From positions 4,280,501 through 4,344,500 of the forward strand of contig NC_091881.1 in NCBI RefSeq assembly GCF_019399895.1: 64,000 bases of DNA, given 5' to 3'. Each line of letters opens with the position of its first letter. Within the stretch, counting starts at the first letter, position 1. The notes under the pieces are model-generated. The model saw nothing but the letters and a program-made list of their open reading frames with translations. It was not told the DNA's origin and searched no databases. Position numbers and translations under genes: made by a program. This document shows, one piece after another, positions 27,401 through 40,100 of this stretch. The DNA comes from Cardiocondyla obscurior. Taxonomy: Eukaryota; Arthropoda; Insecta; Hymenoptera; Formicidae.

Positions 27401-29399
27401 AATCGACCGCTCCTCTCCGCGTTTACGGGAAAAATTACCGAGATGGGGGAAAAAAATAGGCCGATTCTTCCGGTAAATTTTCAGGCGCCACGGTATGAGC
27501 AATTAGGCCGTCGCGACGCCGTCGGAACGCCACCGGACCGTTTCCGGTAAACACAATTTATTGCGGAGTCGTCGAACAAAATGCGTTCGGTGCCCTTTCC
27601 CCTTCCCCCCGCCCCCCGTCATCGTTGCGCCGCGGCGGCAACGTGTTGCGCATTGTCGACGGTGCATTACACACATTACACGTCGTAAATTTTGTTTCGC
27701 CCGCCGTATGATCGCGACCGACGCGATCGCGTGATAATGCGGCGAGGGAGTAATTTTATTCGCGTCTCGCATAGAATAATTTGTCCGCGGCCCGACGTCG
27801 CGCGCCGCTCGTGACAATCGCGCAGCCAGCGGTAACATCCATCGTTATTTTCGGACCCTTCAATTGCGAATGGATTGTTATAAAACACCGAGACCAATAA
27901 AACTTCAATTACGGATTATTACAAAATCGTTTTTTATTCTTTTTTTTAACCAATTAAAATGTCCTACAGTAAAAATATATTTTTAAAAACTATTTTTTTT
28001 TTCTTTTTAATTTTAATTTAATTAATTTCTGCATTATAAAGCTATCTACCTAGAACCAACTTTTAATCGTTCTTAATTAAGGCTCCTGATACAACGTTAG
28101 ATGTCGGAAGGTTAAGAATATACCCGGCCCTCCCTTTCTCCCACGTGTAAAGCGTGGTGAGCGTCAGTTCGCGTGCGACATGAACGGCTCTCTTTTTTTC
28201 TCGAAACTAACCCCGTGCAAATTGGCGGCGATAAACGCACCAACGAGGTCAGGAGTGCATCCTCGCTGATGCGCCGCGTCGCGCCGAGTGCATCGTCCCC
28301 TCGATGCGTTCGACGGTAATCTCTTCTCTGCGTCGGGGAGGGAAACCGTGAACCCACTCTCCGTCAATCACGTGTCGGGAACAAAGGAGCGCTTTAGTGC
28401 GCTGGATGCACCCATTTGCCTTCGCTTCGCCGGCCCCGTCATTGCCGTCGTTTACGTGTCTCCTTTGACGCGCTATTAGACGACGAGGAGGAAAATAAAC
28501 CTGGGAGCGGCATCGCGACGCCCCCTTCCAACTGTAACCCCATCCCACCCTCCGTCCTGCGTTCGATATCGAATTTCTCTCATGGAATTGTCGTTTCTCC
28601 GGGGTATTGTAAACTACCGTCGAGCGGAGCCCTTGCTCGAGAGAGTCTCGTTCGTCGTCAATTTATTTTTCGCGGCGAGAAGTACTTCGCTGCGTATAAT
28701 TACCTCTTTTAACGTCTTTTTCGTTTACCCAGTAAAACGCCCGCACTTCCAATAGAGTCAAGTTTGTTCAGCGGTATAACTGTCGTATTTGAGGACAATG
28801 ATCTCTTTCGATAGTTTTTTTTTTTTTTTAATCTTTTATTTTTACTTTGAAAAGGAACGAATTTATTTTCTATCACATTAAGTAAATTGTCTGGTAAGAT
28901 AATTCAGACGTGAGAGGAAAAATTAAAATACAGCGCAGGATCGAATTTGTGCAGCGTGGCGTATGAAAATACAGGAATAATAAATATTTGAGTTAAATTT
29001 AAAGTCTGGTTTCTCTCAGCGAATTAACATTTCGTAGATTATTCTCTTCCCGTTAATATCAAACGTCTCTTGGAACGCGGGACTCGTAATGAAGATTATT
29101 ATTATCGTTCCGCGCCACGTGTATGCGAAAATTGAATTAATAAAAAGCAGAAAGGACAAATGAATGAAGGGGGTGCTCTCGACTTTATATTAAAATTCCA
29201 GACAATGATTTTAATGAGTTGCCCTGTGCTCTTTCGCTTTCTCTCCGCGATAATTTATGCACAATAATTACAGTCCGAAATTCAAGTGCGATATGTAGTA
29301 AATTAATTCGACGCGTTTCCTGCTCGCTGCTACGTTACCGTGTAACGTATTCAATAAGTTGGACTTCTCGCGTCATTGATAAACGACGAATGAGACCAT
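24423..29399. other. No gene supported
   Basis: Mostly AT-rich with an AT microsatellite at 25224-25290. CpG-rich block at 27470-28720 with overlapping open frames on both strands and no recognisable protein. Confidence 0.6.
25224..25290. repeat. AT-rich microsatellite with palindromic character
   Basis: TA and TATA units with interspersed GTATA/TATAC forming overlapping inverted repeats. Confidence 0.8.
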
Positions 29400-29583
29400 C
29401 TCGTCATTAAAGAGCAATTTAAAGATACAAATTTCTGCGATTAAGAATATATAAATATATTTTATTTTTCTTTCGAGATTAAATTAAATCATTGGCGCAA
29501 AATTACATATCGATGGACGCAGGGCGCGCATTTAATTCTTAATCGCGGAAATTTGTATCTTTAAATTACTCTTTGATGACGAG
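29400..29583. repeat. Inverted repeat with 49-bp arms
   Basis: The left arm 29400-29448 (starting ctcgtcattaaagagcaatt) and right arm 29535-29583 (ending ctctttgatgacgag) are reverse complements at 46 of 49 positions. They are separated by an 86-nt AT-rich spacer. In a plus-strand transcript two of the three mismatches would be G-U pairs, so the folded RNA would have a nearly continuous stem. No clear target-site duplication or terminal TE motif is visible. It may be a foldback element or a hairpin-RNA locus. Confidence 0.85.
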
Positions 29584-32500
29584 TATCGAGCATAATTATA
29601 GCTCAATATACATATCGTTTCCCTAATTTAGTTATAATGTATAATATAATTTATTTAATCCGATACATAATTACAATTATTTAATATACGCAATTTAATA
29701 AAAAAAAAAAAAAAAAGAACGTGACTAATTTTCACGGCTTAAAAATCAATCCTTAATATCTTTTTTCTCTGTATTTCACCGTGAAAAATTTTAAAGCTCT
29801 TATATTATACTGTCGTAACACAATTTACGATTTTTGTGCAGAATAAATGTCTCATTACCAAATCTATTTTCCAAATCTAACAATATTAATGCCGCAGAAA
29901 ACCAGTTTAATCCGTAATTGAAATTACGTCAACGGGATTTGCTAATTCTATCCGCGTTAAGAAGCTTTTTGCAATCGGGAATAATTTCGCGCGCATCTTG
30001 CCGCTTAAAATCACGTCATATTTTTCGTACCGCAAACAGGATTACCGACGCCGTTTAGCGACCATGACGATGATATGATGCGGCCAAAGCGCGAGGGAGA
30101 GGGGAAAAAAAAAGAGCAAGATTAACGAAGGACCACAGGCATACAGTTAGTGCAGCTTTTTTAAGGATAGAAACGCTTTTATCGCGTCGGTCGTCTTTTA
30201 GCTGCGGCACTTGCCGTAATCTACTCTTGCAAAAATGCAGTACACCGAGGTTAAAGCCGCACCCGGTGCAGCGGTGCCCGGTTGGCTTTACGAACGAAAA
30301 TAACATTTCGTCGGAACGACGTCGGGGGTACTTTCGCAAATTGCGTGAAGAAATTCTTACACACGCATCAAAGCAGCACGAAACGCTCGCAGTGCACCTA
30401 GGTGCTTCGGAAAGGATACAACGCCCGAACAAGCTCAATGGTCTGTGTATAACCTGTAAATTTTAATTTCGAAACTATTTCCGTGCCTTTTATCTTTATA
30501 TTTCACTTACGTATTGTTAAAAAACTTTTTTTATTTTTTTTTTAATATATTTAGAAAAATTTTAGAAAGAGGAGAAAGATGCGACACGTATCTTTGGAGT
30601 TTTTCTTTTTTTTTTCTCAACAATTGCGAAGTTTGAACGCTTGGGGATTCGTATTTTCCACGTTTTGAACTTCGGAATCTCAGCTGACAGCCTTGTGCGC
30701 CTATTAATCCGCCGCAGCATGCATTGCGCGGATCCTATCCATCGCTTCAACTTTGAGTAGACTGTCGGCGATGCGCGCGGATCGATCGTCGAGTATCTAC
30801 GGGACGTCAATCTACCCCGCCGTTCGCAAACTTATTCCGGGCCTCCGTGGCCTGTGGAGTGCGGTAGATTTCGCGTGAAATGCACGGATCGGCTAGGCGG
30901 AATTTCGGTACGTTCGACCCAGATCGATTCCGACGATCCCGCCGAATTGTACATAGCCCGTACAGTCGCTAAACTAACGGCGCTACATTGTACACGTTCA
31001 CATTCGCATTAGCACGCGCGTGTCGTCCCTAACGTGAATGAAAATTAATGAAACTCGTACCTCGGAAACTATATCAATAAAAATTATTAAATTAATGCCC
31101 ACCGAAAATACTTGCTACTTTATCAAGCCTATTAATATAATTATTAAGAGCAAGAAGCGGCTCGTAAATTGAAAAGTAATTTTCTCATTTATGTATATCT
31201 TTTTACCGGTATATCTCTAATTAAATTTAAAAAATGTCGCTGGGATTCAAATAAGCGGAATAAGAGAGAGGACCAGCCGGGGCAAGTAACGAGCTTCCGC
31301 TAAAACGGTTAAAGTAGTTCTTGTAAAACCGCACGCGGTTTGCTTGGGAGTCTCCTGCGGGACTTGTGTCGATAAGATAGCGTTACTTCGATATCCCTTT
31401 AAGACCCGTCCGTTCGTTCTCATCCCTCGGCATCTTCCTAAGATCGCTATCCTCCGAGGAAATATCCTCTCCTTCCGGGATACCCCGTAAAACGCTTCAT
31501 CTTCATTCGCTCCCGTGTACCGGAAGAGAGCCGGACGGACGGGATAGTTAGTGCAATTCGAGCAAAAGAACATTTTCTCCGATCGACCGACGTCGTGGTA
31601 TAGTTTCCGTTAAAATTGATCCTAAAATAGCGGCCCTAAAATTCTACCCGGGTTTTGTACGAGAACCGATCGAATTAACAGAGCTCGAAATTTCATGCCC
31701 TAATGCAAGTGGTGCACGAGAGGAAATCACTTGTCTCGCAATCCTCCAGTTTTTTTTTCTTCCCTCCCGTATATCACATATAAATACACTCGGATGTGAA
31801 ATGCCCCTTTTCAATTAAAAACTTGTAGCAAATGTTCGCAAAGTTGCGATCGTTTAAAGATAAGAAGAAAGAACTCGATTCCATCTAATGCGAAGCGAGA
31901 AAGAGAGAGAGGGGGAGGAGGAAAGACGGACGAAGGGAGATCGAATCTGGAAGATCCGAAAATATCTTCCACTTTCCCGAGCTAAATAATCCCGAGAGTG
32001 AAAGAAGCTACCTCAGTCGATGGATTAGGGAGCGAAGCTTTTCGATGTTTAATTAACGTCGACGGGATAAGCTCCGTTACAAGAAAGCTCGACCGATCGC
32101 CGGATAATCGGAGAGCCTCGTGGAAGAAGACCTTTCCGGGAAGATATATCTCGATGGCGAGTCCGTTGGGCTCGACGGACGAGCTCTTCACTTGGGATTT
32201 AATTTTGACTCGGCTTTATCTCCGCCGTCGATCCCGGATTTATGGTGATTAATTCGCTTGAATAGCTGTTGATAGAAATTAAAACGAGGCTTCCCTATTG
32301 GTACCCCCCCCCTCCCCGCGATTTGTTTTAATACGCGGTAATAATGTCATTCTCGGACTAACGAAATATAAACTCGAAAACTTTGCACAGTTTCCACTGA
32401 CGTTTTCGACTAATACGAGATAGATACGCGGTTATTTTTCAAGCGATGCGAGGTAGTGATTAAAATTTAATATTTTAATGAACACTTATTTGCTCTTTAA

Positions 32501-34020
32501 GCTTTGCAAAAATAAAATACGTATTTTATTTACGGCGTCTATTTTACAATGTAGATTGGATCTACAATGAGATTAACGTGCCTGGGGTACGTCGATTACC
32601 TTAATTTCATCGCTTAACGTAATTTGCGATATTCGGTTCGCAGCATCAATTTATGAGTTTCGCATTTCGCGTATCGCAGTCATCCCATCCGAGAGAGATG
32701 CGCGGGTGATTAATTATCATTGTAGGACCCCCGATTTCACGCTGTTGCACTCCTCGAAGCGTTTGCGGTCACTTCAGCGACGCGGCGCGCCGCCCGTTGA
32801 AACGTTATCTTGATTGGCGGGCAGGCGAGATAAGTTTAAAGTAGGTAGCGCCGGCGTAATTTAATGGCCCGATTGATATTATATTACATTCCCTCTCTCG
32901 ACCGCGCTCAGAATTTTCCGCGGTCGCGGAGGCGCGCTGGTGCTGAAGGTCTTCGAATTTTGTGGTAGCCCCGTCGATACGCGGCGCAACGCCGCGCGTC
33001 CGGACTTGCGTAATCGATGTTTAGACCCGACCGTATCAGATTCCTCGCGAATTCCAATTTCGCTCTACTTCATTACTTCCCATCCTCGGTCCGCGCGGTA
33101 GACGGTATTCAGCCGAGTATTATTACCGTTCTGCCGAGGTCTTCTGGATACCGCGGCCGCCGAGCCGTGCAAATTCCGCGACAAATCGACTTTTTTATTA
33201 AACTCCGTATATTTAAATCAAGCCCCCCCCCCTCCTCCTTGTTATCTAAGGCCACGCTTGTCGGGGAATTGAGCGCGAGGAAAACTCTCAACGAAAAGCG
33301 AGAGGTTTTCGTGCGAAGGCAACGTCGTCGGATGATTGTGCCCGCATGCCATGCGTTTAGCTTATCGACAAGGTATCGCGTCAAAACTATTACCGTGATA
33401 AAGCTGTTATTAACACGAAGCGATAAAAAGAATAACCAACGCACGCGAGGAGTGGAAAAAGAAAAAAGGGGCGAAAAAAAAAACAAGAAAACGTGTCTAA
33501 TCGTACTTAATCGTCAGTTCGACAAAGGTATTATCGTAATGCGAGGTATAAATTAACAAAATTACCGTCCACGTAGCCGGCAAAAGTGCCGAGTACAAAA
33601 ATCAGATTAAATTTCACAGGAACGTTAAATCCGCGAAATTATCGGATACATTAAGCTCCGTGAAAGATATACGGGCGACTTTGTAATATACATTTAAGCA
33701 ATAAGCGTGAAACACAATTAAATTAAAAGCGAGCGGGATCGATTAATCTTCGCGGGCGAAATTACCAACATCCATCAACTCTCTTCTGACTTCACCGAAC
33801 GAAAGTGCGGCAACGCACGCGTATATTATATCGTACGTTATTGCCCCATTCCCCGATACTCAGTGTGCACCGGTAAAGGTAAGCGGAAAAGGGGGGGGGG
33901 GAGGAAAGGGTGCCTCCACGGAATTTACGTCTTCGCGAGCGCTTTCGTTTTATTAGCCGCAAAAGCAATATACGCGCGGTTCAGCCACGAAATTTCTAAC
34001 GGCTTGTTTATCTTTTCCAG
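29584..34020. other. No exon supported; ends at the acceptor of mannosidase exon a
   Basis: AT-rich until about 30000, then mixed. It contains a pure C run near 33222 and a 10-base G run at 33891-33900. An ATG-less frame at 33863-34020 encodes a basic stretch followed by a hydrophobic segment, discussed as a finding. The last bases are the acceptor of exon a. Confidence 0.6.
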
Positions 34021-34113
34021 CCCTCGTGGATGCGAAGCCGGGAGTACTGGGACGACAGTTTCGAGGCACGTTTCGCGGAGCTGCGAAAAGATCCGACGAG
34101 ACCACCCTTGAAG
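34021..34113 (+). CDS. alpha-Man-IIb: Mannosidase coding exon a (stem, just before the catalytic domain)
   Basis: Thirty-one codons in phase 0, preceded by the acceptor tttatcttttccag and followed by the donor aag|gtaagt. The peptide runs from PSWMRSREYW to DPTRPPLK. Joined to the next exon it gives PPLKVILVPHSHTDPGW, the expected lead-in to the catalytic domain in this family (compare the L-K/Q-V-F-V-V-P-H-S-H pattern of Golgi mannosidases). The frame upstream is closed by a TAA at 33997-33999, so this is an internal exon, not a start. The internal Met is an unlikely initiator because no membrane anchor would remain. Confidence 0.8.
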
Positions 34114-37100
34114 GTAAGTTAATTAATCGTTGAAATATTCACGCGGGCGCGCGAGCCAACTCGCGTGTTGCAAACGGTAATCGAAAATTGGACTGCCCGA
34201 CAAAGGGGCTTTTGTCAGACGATTATCATTTCGGAATTACGCAATGGTATAATACATGTACATGTATACGCGATATAATGTAATGTTCGAATTAAATTCT
34301 AGAAAAAATAAGTTTAATTATATACCAATTTGATTCTACTATTCGGTTCGTAATACCTTTTTCCGCTTTATTTTCGCATTATTTTAATGAATTTAATGGT
34401 GTTGCAATTTCAAACACGTTGTGATTAAAAGAAAAAAAAGATAATTATTGAATAACAGCCGGAAGCTGCAGGCTGCCTGCAGGTGTTGGGAGCAAAAAGA
34501 TTATTGTATAAAATTATCAGATATGAGAGCGAAAAGCGTAAGACGATATAAACAGTGGAAACGTCTGGGGGTGAATACGAGCTATCCGCGTTCGCTCGTG
34601 CGAGAGAGCTCTTCTCAGTGCTTTCACGTTGCCGTTAATGCGAGAGCGAAGATTTACGATGCCCTGGGAGTGTAAAAAGCTCGTCTGACGCGCCTTGGGA
34701 GAATCGTGAAATCGGAAAGCAGGCTTTGTTTACGACGTTATAAAGCATTTCGATCTTCCTTCGAGTTACCCTCGCGATTTGCTTTCCGCGACCCTCTCCT
34801 CCCCCCTCCCTCTCAGCACAAATTCATGATATCTGCATTTTCCAATCGTACGGGTTTTCCATAATCCTTTTTTACTTTCCATTGACGCGCTCGTTTAAAC
34901 GTCGATTTATCTTTTCAACATTATTAATAATTTATTTGCCTGATTATTCGCTTCATATTTACAAAGGAAACTTTTATTACAATTATATCGTTACATTAAA
35001 ACCACAAGGCAGAAAAAGAGAGAGAGAGAGAGAGTGAATAATTACTGATAAAATTGATCATTAGTGAGGATTAAATAATAAATATATTTATAATTGGTTT
35101 TATGTTATAATAACGATACCGAGTTTATTACGCAACGTTCAAACGTAAAAAGAAGAAAAAAAAAAGAAAAGATATTTAGGAACCCTTCGCGATGTCTGAA
35201 GTAGAAAATATTTACGACTGCCGTTACGCGCAAGTAGTAAAGATACGCCTCCAGTCAGTTGAGCGATATCGCTAACAGTAACGAAACTAGTTCTTTCTCG
35301 GCTTTTATATTGTTTATAATTTTTTTTTATGTGGAGGCAGGAAATATCTGGTTGTAAAATAGATTATAGAATTAATTCACATCGATTAGTTAAAGTGTCG
35401 CTGTAATAAAAAGGGGTTTTTAATTTTTTTTTTTTTAATGCTGTAAAAAGATCCCCCCAAAGTCCGTCTATTTGCTTATTCGTTGACGAGAAACGCATCG
35501 ACGCGGACTCGGAAAAATCACCCTGTTCGCGAAGTTCTCCCACATATTGCGGTTTTCGGGCAAACCTTTGTACGGCTCCCATTAACCGTCATCCCTAGAC
35601 TCATGGCGGTTTACTCTTGACGAGACAACTGACGGATTCGTTTGATCAAAGCACAGAACAACTCTATTATGACCCAGCAATTGCAATTTCCCTTGTCCGC
35701 GGCTCTTTCGCATATTCGCACCGCCCGCTCCTCAGTTCCGGTCATGATAATGTTTGCAATCGCAACGGAACTCGCAATTAGGCGTCTTAGCATTCATTTA
35801 TTAGTCGATTGTACGTTGTTAACAAAAGACCGAAACGCAAAATAATTTCAAAGCGAATAAATGTCGTCGCAAACTTTATACGTCGTATAGCTTGGCATAA
35901 AAAAAAATATATTACGAGCACCGAGAAATGATAAAAAAAAAACTTAAATTTTTTTTAACGTTATGAAAATGAAATATTTTATCTAAAGGATTTACACGCG
36001 TATAACGTAAAACGCGAGCGACTATTACGCAAGCGACATTATCATAACGCATATTAATATTAGCACGCAATTTTATAATTTGCTTTATGAAACCTTTTTA
36101 TTTTATAACTCTTGTCACTTTGGAAGCGACTGCGTGACGTGATAAATTAGCGGTTTTCTTGCACATGCGGCTTTGTTATATCTCCGTTATAAAATTACGA
36201 GCCTCGCGTTAACGTGGCGTCGCGCCGGGCAAACGGGCGCGGGTAATTACGCGTAGAAAGAAGGAATTCTCCGTCATCCGTTCGGGGTAAATCGCGCGGA
36301 AAATCTGGAATATGTAAAATTCATCCGCGCGAGGAGCGTTTCGCCCTGTGTCGACCCTTCGATTCGTCTTGAAGGAAATAAGACGCTTCCAGGAATGAAT
36401 TCGGAACGTGAGCGCGGGATGATGTACGTTCAGAGAGCGCCGCGGTTTATTTTATATACGAAGTTCGGGGACACCAGAACGTGGCATCGACTTGCTAATT
36501 CGTGCACTTCGGCGAGCGAAACTTCGCGACGACGCGGAACATCCCTATATAAATTGAATAATTTTTCGAAGATGCTGCACGACGAAAACGAAGAGCAGTT
36601 CCCGTTTTGACGCCCGACTTGAAAGCGCATTCCCTCCCACCCCACCGTTTTCCCGTTTCTACAATACCTTCGCCGACAAGGTGGAAAGTTACAGTACATA
36701 ATTACGAGTTCTTGTTTTTCTCTAGAATACTGTCACGAGAGCCGCTAAAATGGTTCGCGCGTTCTCCAGCAGAAGTCATTGCGCCACGGTATATAATTGC
36801 TTGCTCTCTCGCGGAGAGTAGATACACCCTCTCTTTTACTCTCTCGGTTTTATTGGCGCGGATCCTACGGTACCTCAGCTTTTCTCCAGGAAAATAGCGA
36901 AGAATGGCGTACCTCGTGGCGTTCAACTCGCTCGCGATATTCGGCGCCGCGAGCCAAGAGAAAATCTCAACTTCTCGTTCCGTCAAGAAAATACTTCGTT
37001 CGCTCCGGGGTTTCGAGTTAATCCCCCCGGGATTACGGATCCGGATGCTGCGAATGTCGAACGCGACGGGGCGAGTTTGTTTGTCTAACGTACGAGACGA

Positions 37101-40100
37101 CTACACGTGCCGATCTATTATCAAAAACAACAGACCGACTCCCGATTTTTGGACAAATGCATCGCAATCGCGAACTATGATATATACCCCGTCCCTCCCT
37201 CAATTTCTTTTCTCTCACCGCGTTGCCTCTTCGTATCCGGCGCAAACAGAATTCGATGAGTTCGACAATACCGGTTCATCAGCCCATTGTCGTCAAGACT
37301 ACAATAGCGCGGACGATGGCGAGCCCTTTGGAAAACGTGTCCGACAATGGCGAGAAATGGACGCGATTTCGGCGATCTGGACGCATCGAATGCGCCTGCA
37401 AGTCGAACGGACTTGCTGTCCCCCTCGTATCTAGATTCGTCCGTATTGACGCGGGATTTCGGAAGCTGCGACGTCGTGTCCGAGGAAGGAAGCGCGCCAT
37501 CAAATCGCGCAGTAATCACTATCGGCTTATACGAAGTCGATCGTGCAGATACCAAACGGAATGTATTAGCAGAATTTTTTTTTTTCTTTTTTTTTCATGG
37601 ATATACGATTCTTCGGAAATTTATTACGTCATTTATTATCCGCATATTGTAACAATAAAACGGAAAATTATGAGATCCCACCCAATATTTGTCTTGCTGG
37701 CCTCTCTTGTAAAGAGTGCCAAGTTGAAACATACATTTTCGAAGTGTTTGCATCCTGTTTATTACCTACTTTACAATAGAATACTAAAACGCGCGAGCTT
37801 TAACGCGCGTTCCACTTTCGCATCTTCGTATTTGTTCCTTTGGCCCCGCTGTTTACTCCTTCGACGACACTATTTCATTCTCGGTCGATGTATAAATAGC
37901 GCAATCCAGAGATATACATTCAAAGCTCTCGAACAAAGTGCCTTCGCCCAAGAAAATACTCGGAATTATTTGCATTCTACGGAGAAATCGCGGAGAGATG
38001 AGCCAAGTTCGTGTCACATTCCTCCTTTCGAAGGGGGGGGCCACAATCAGAATTGTGGGCGGCAAATATTTGCGCCTTTCGTCGAACGAAAAATAAGGAA
38101 CGCATTTCAAACTGAAGTATTACAATGAAATATCGCTTTAAATAATTATTATCTTATATCGCGGAGTGGATTCTGTACGGGATTAAGTTTTCTGATGACT
38201 TTACTTAGCGTAGCGAGAATAACTGTTATTAGTTACGAGATAAAACCTGCGTAAAGCGCTCGTGATTATACATAACAATTTTTTTCCATAGCGTAATGTA
38301 ATACCGCGAACTTCTTAAGGGAGTTATTTATACGTTCCCGCGAAACTACATGGAAGTTGCAACCGGAAGTAGCAACATATTCCCGAAGTTTGGTCTTTAC
38401 CGTAGGGAGATTCGAAAAGTTCAGTGGTTTGTTACAGTGTTAATGGTCCCACGGCTAAATTTTTAGTCTTAATAACGAGATCAACAAAGGGACGTATGGA
38501 TCTGCGTTTTTTCGCGGTACGCTTTGGCCCTCACACTCCGCGTTTTACGCCGAGCACAGCGAAAATAAATAAAATTAAACTTGTGCGCGACCCAGCACAC
38601 TTTTTGATAACGTCGTGGAATGGAAATGGAAGACAGGACAGGTATATAAATCGTAAAGATAAACGAAAAACGGGGTGATATTTAAACGTTATATACGTTA
38701 ATGTTAAATAAATGCAGTTTTTCCTCAAACAAATTAATATGCGTAGATGTTTGCGAGAGTTTAAGAAACTCTTTTAAATTTGCATGATGCAAACGTGAAC
38801 AAAGACGTTAAATTTTGCCTCTAAAATCGATTGCAGTTCCGCTCTAACGAGATTCCTAAATTCGTAATTTTCAAAGGGGTACGGCGCGGCGGAACGATAG
38901 GGTTTCGATTAACCTCGTTCGACTCCCCGATCGAGACGTATTTTCCTGACGGCAAACCCGTAAAAAAAAAAAAAAAAAAAGTAGAACGCAAACAGCGCAC
39001 CAGCAATTTCGTGTCGCGCCAAGATTATCCGCAAGTTACTCGCGCAAGATGAAACGCATCTTTCTTTTCTTGCGCCCTCCCCTTCTCGTTATCTTCCCTT
39101 CTTCTTTCAGACTATACGACCGATACTCGTAAAAAGTCGGCGAGCCACGGAAAAATGTCACCTCTATTACCGTCAATCGCCTATCCGGCCGACTCAACGA
39201 CGGATACACCGTAATGAAACGAGGGTCGTCAAGGTCTTACGTCAAAACTCACCCCGACCGCCCCCACGGTGATCTCCATTTTTATCCGCGTCGCATTTTT
39301 TACGAGTGCGCACACCTCGATCGATGCTGCAAACTGCGGGAATAAAGCGGCGATTCCGTTAAATCGATCCACTTAAAGACGATCGTGGGCGGCCTGCGTA
39401 GGATCGCGACACTTTACGGTCCTCTCGCTTATCGGTATCACCTCTTCGCGCGACGCGACGGATGAAGAGATAGACCCGGACGACGAATCGCGCGCGCGCG
39501 CGCACGCGGCTTTCCAATTTAAAAGTCTGATCGCAACGTCGTAAAAGGATCGTCCTGATCGTACGGTAAGTCCGGCCGGGTTCTCTCGCGCGACGTCGCA
39601 CTATCTCTACCGACCCCGGTATTAATATTCGATGCCATTAACGGCAACGGCAATTGCTTCCACCGACCGAGACGCGGTCCCCTTACGCCTCAATCTGAAT
39701 TCCAATTCGGTATCGCCGCGTTTCGGTGTAATACCGGCGGCTGTGATTGCGCGCCAAGGAGGGGCACTTCGGTGCACGTTCCCATCTTCCCGGCCGATGT
39801 CGCGGTTAAGGACGATAATGGCGATCCGAGCAAGTAGCTGGCGAAGTTACCGGCGAGGTGACAAAGTACACGGGGAGAGGGGGCGGAAACGGGGGTTACG
39901 CGGAGCTGATAGAGGATGAAGACGGTCCACCACCCCCCGCGCACGCCCGCGGGTGGCGGACCGTTGAGAACAGGCGAGGGCAAAGGGCGAGGGAGGGTGT
40001 ATTAAAGGGGCGCTATGACCCGATGCGCTTGTCTCATGCATACCAATAAGCCTTGGCTGCCGCGCGTCTCGTATGTAGCCGAGTATCCGCCTGCAGCTTG

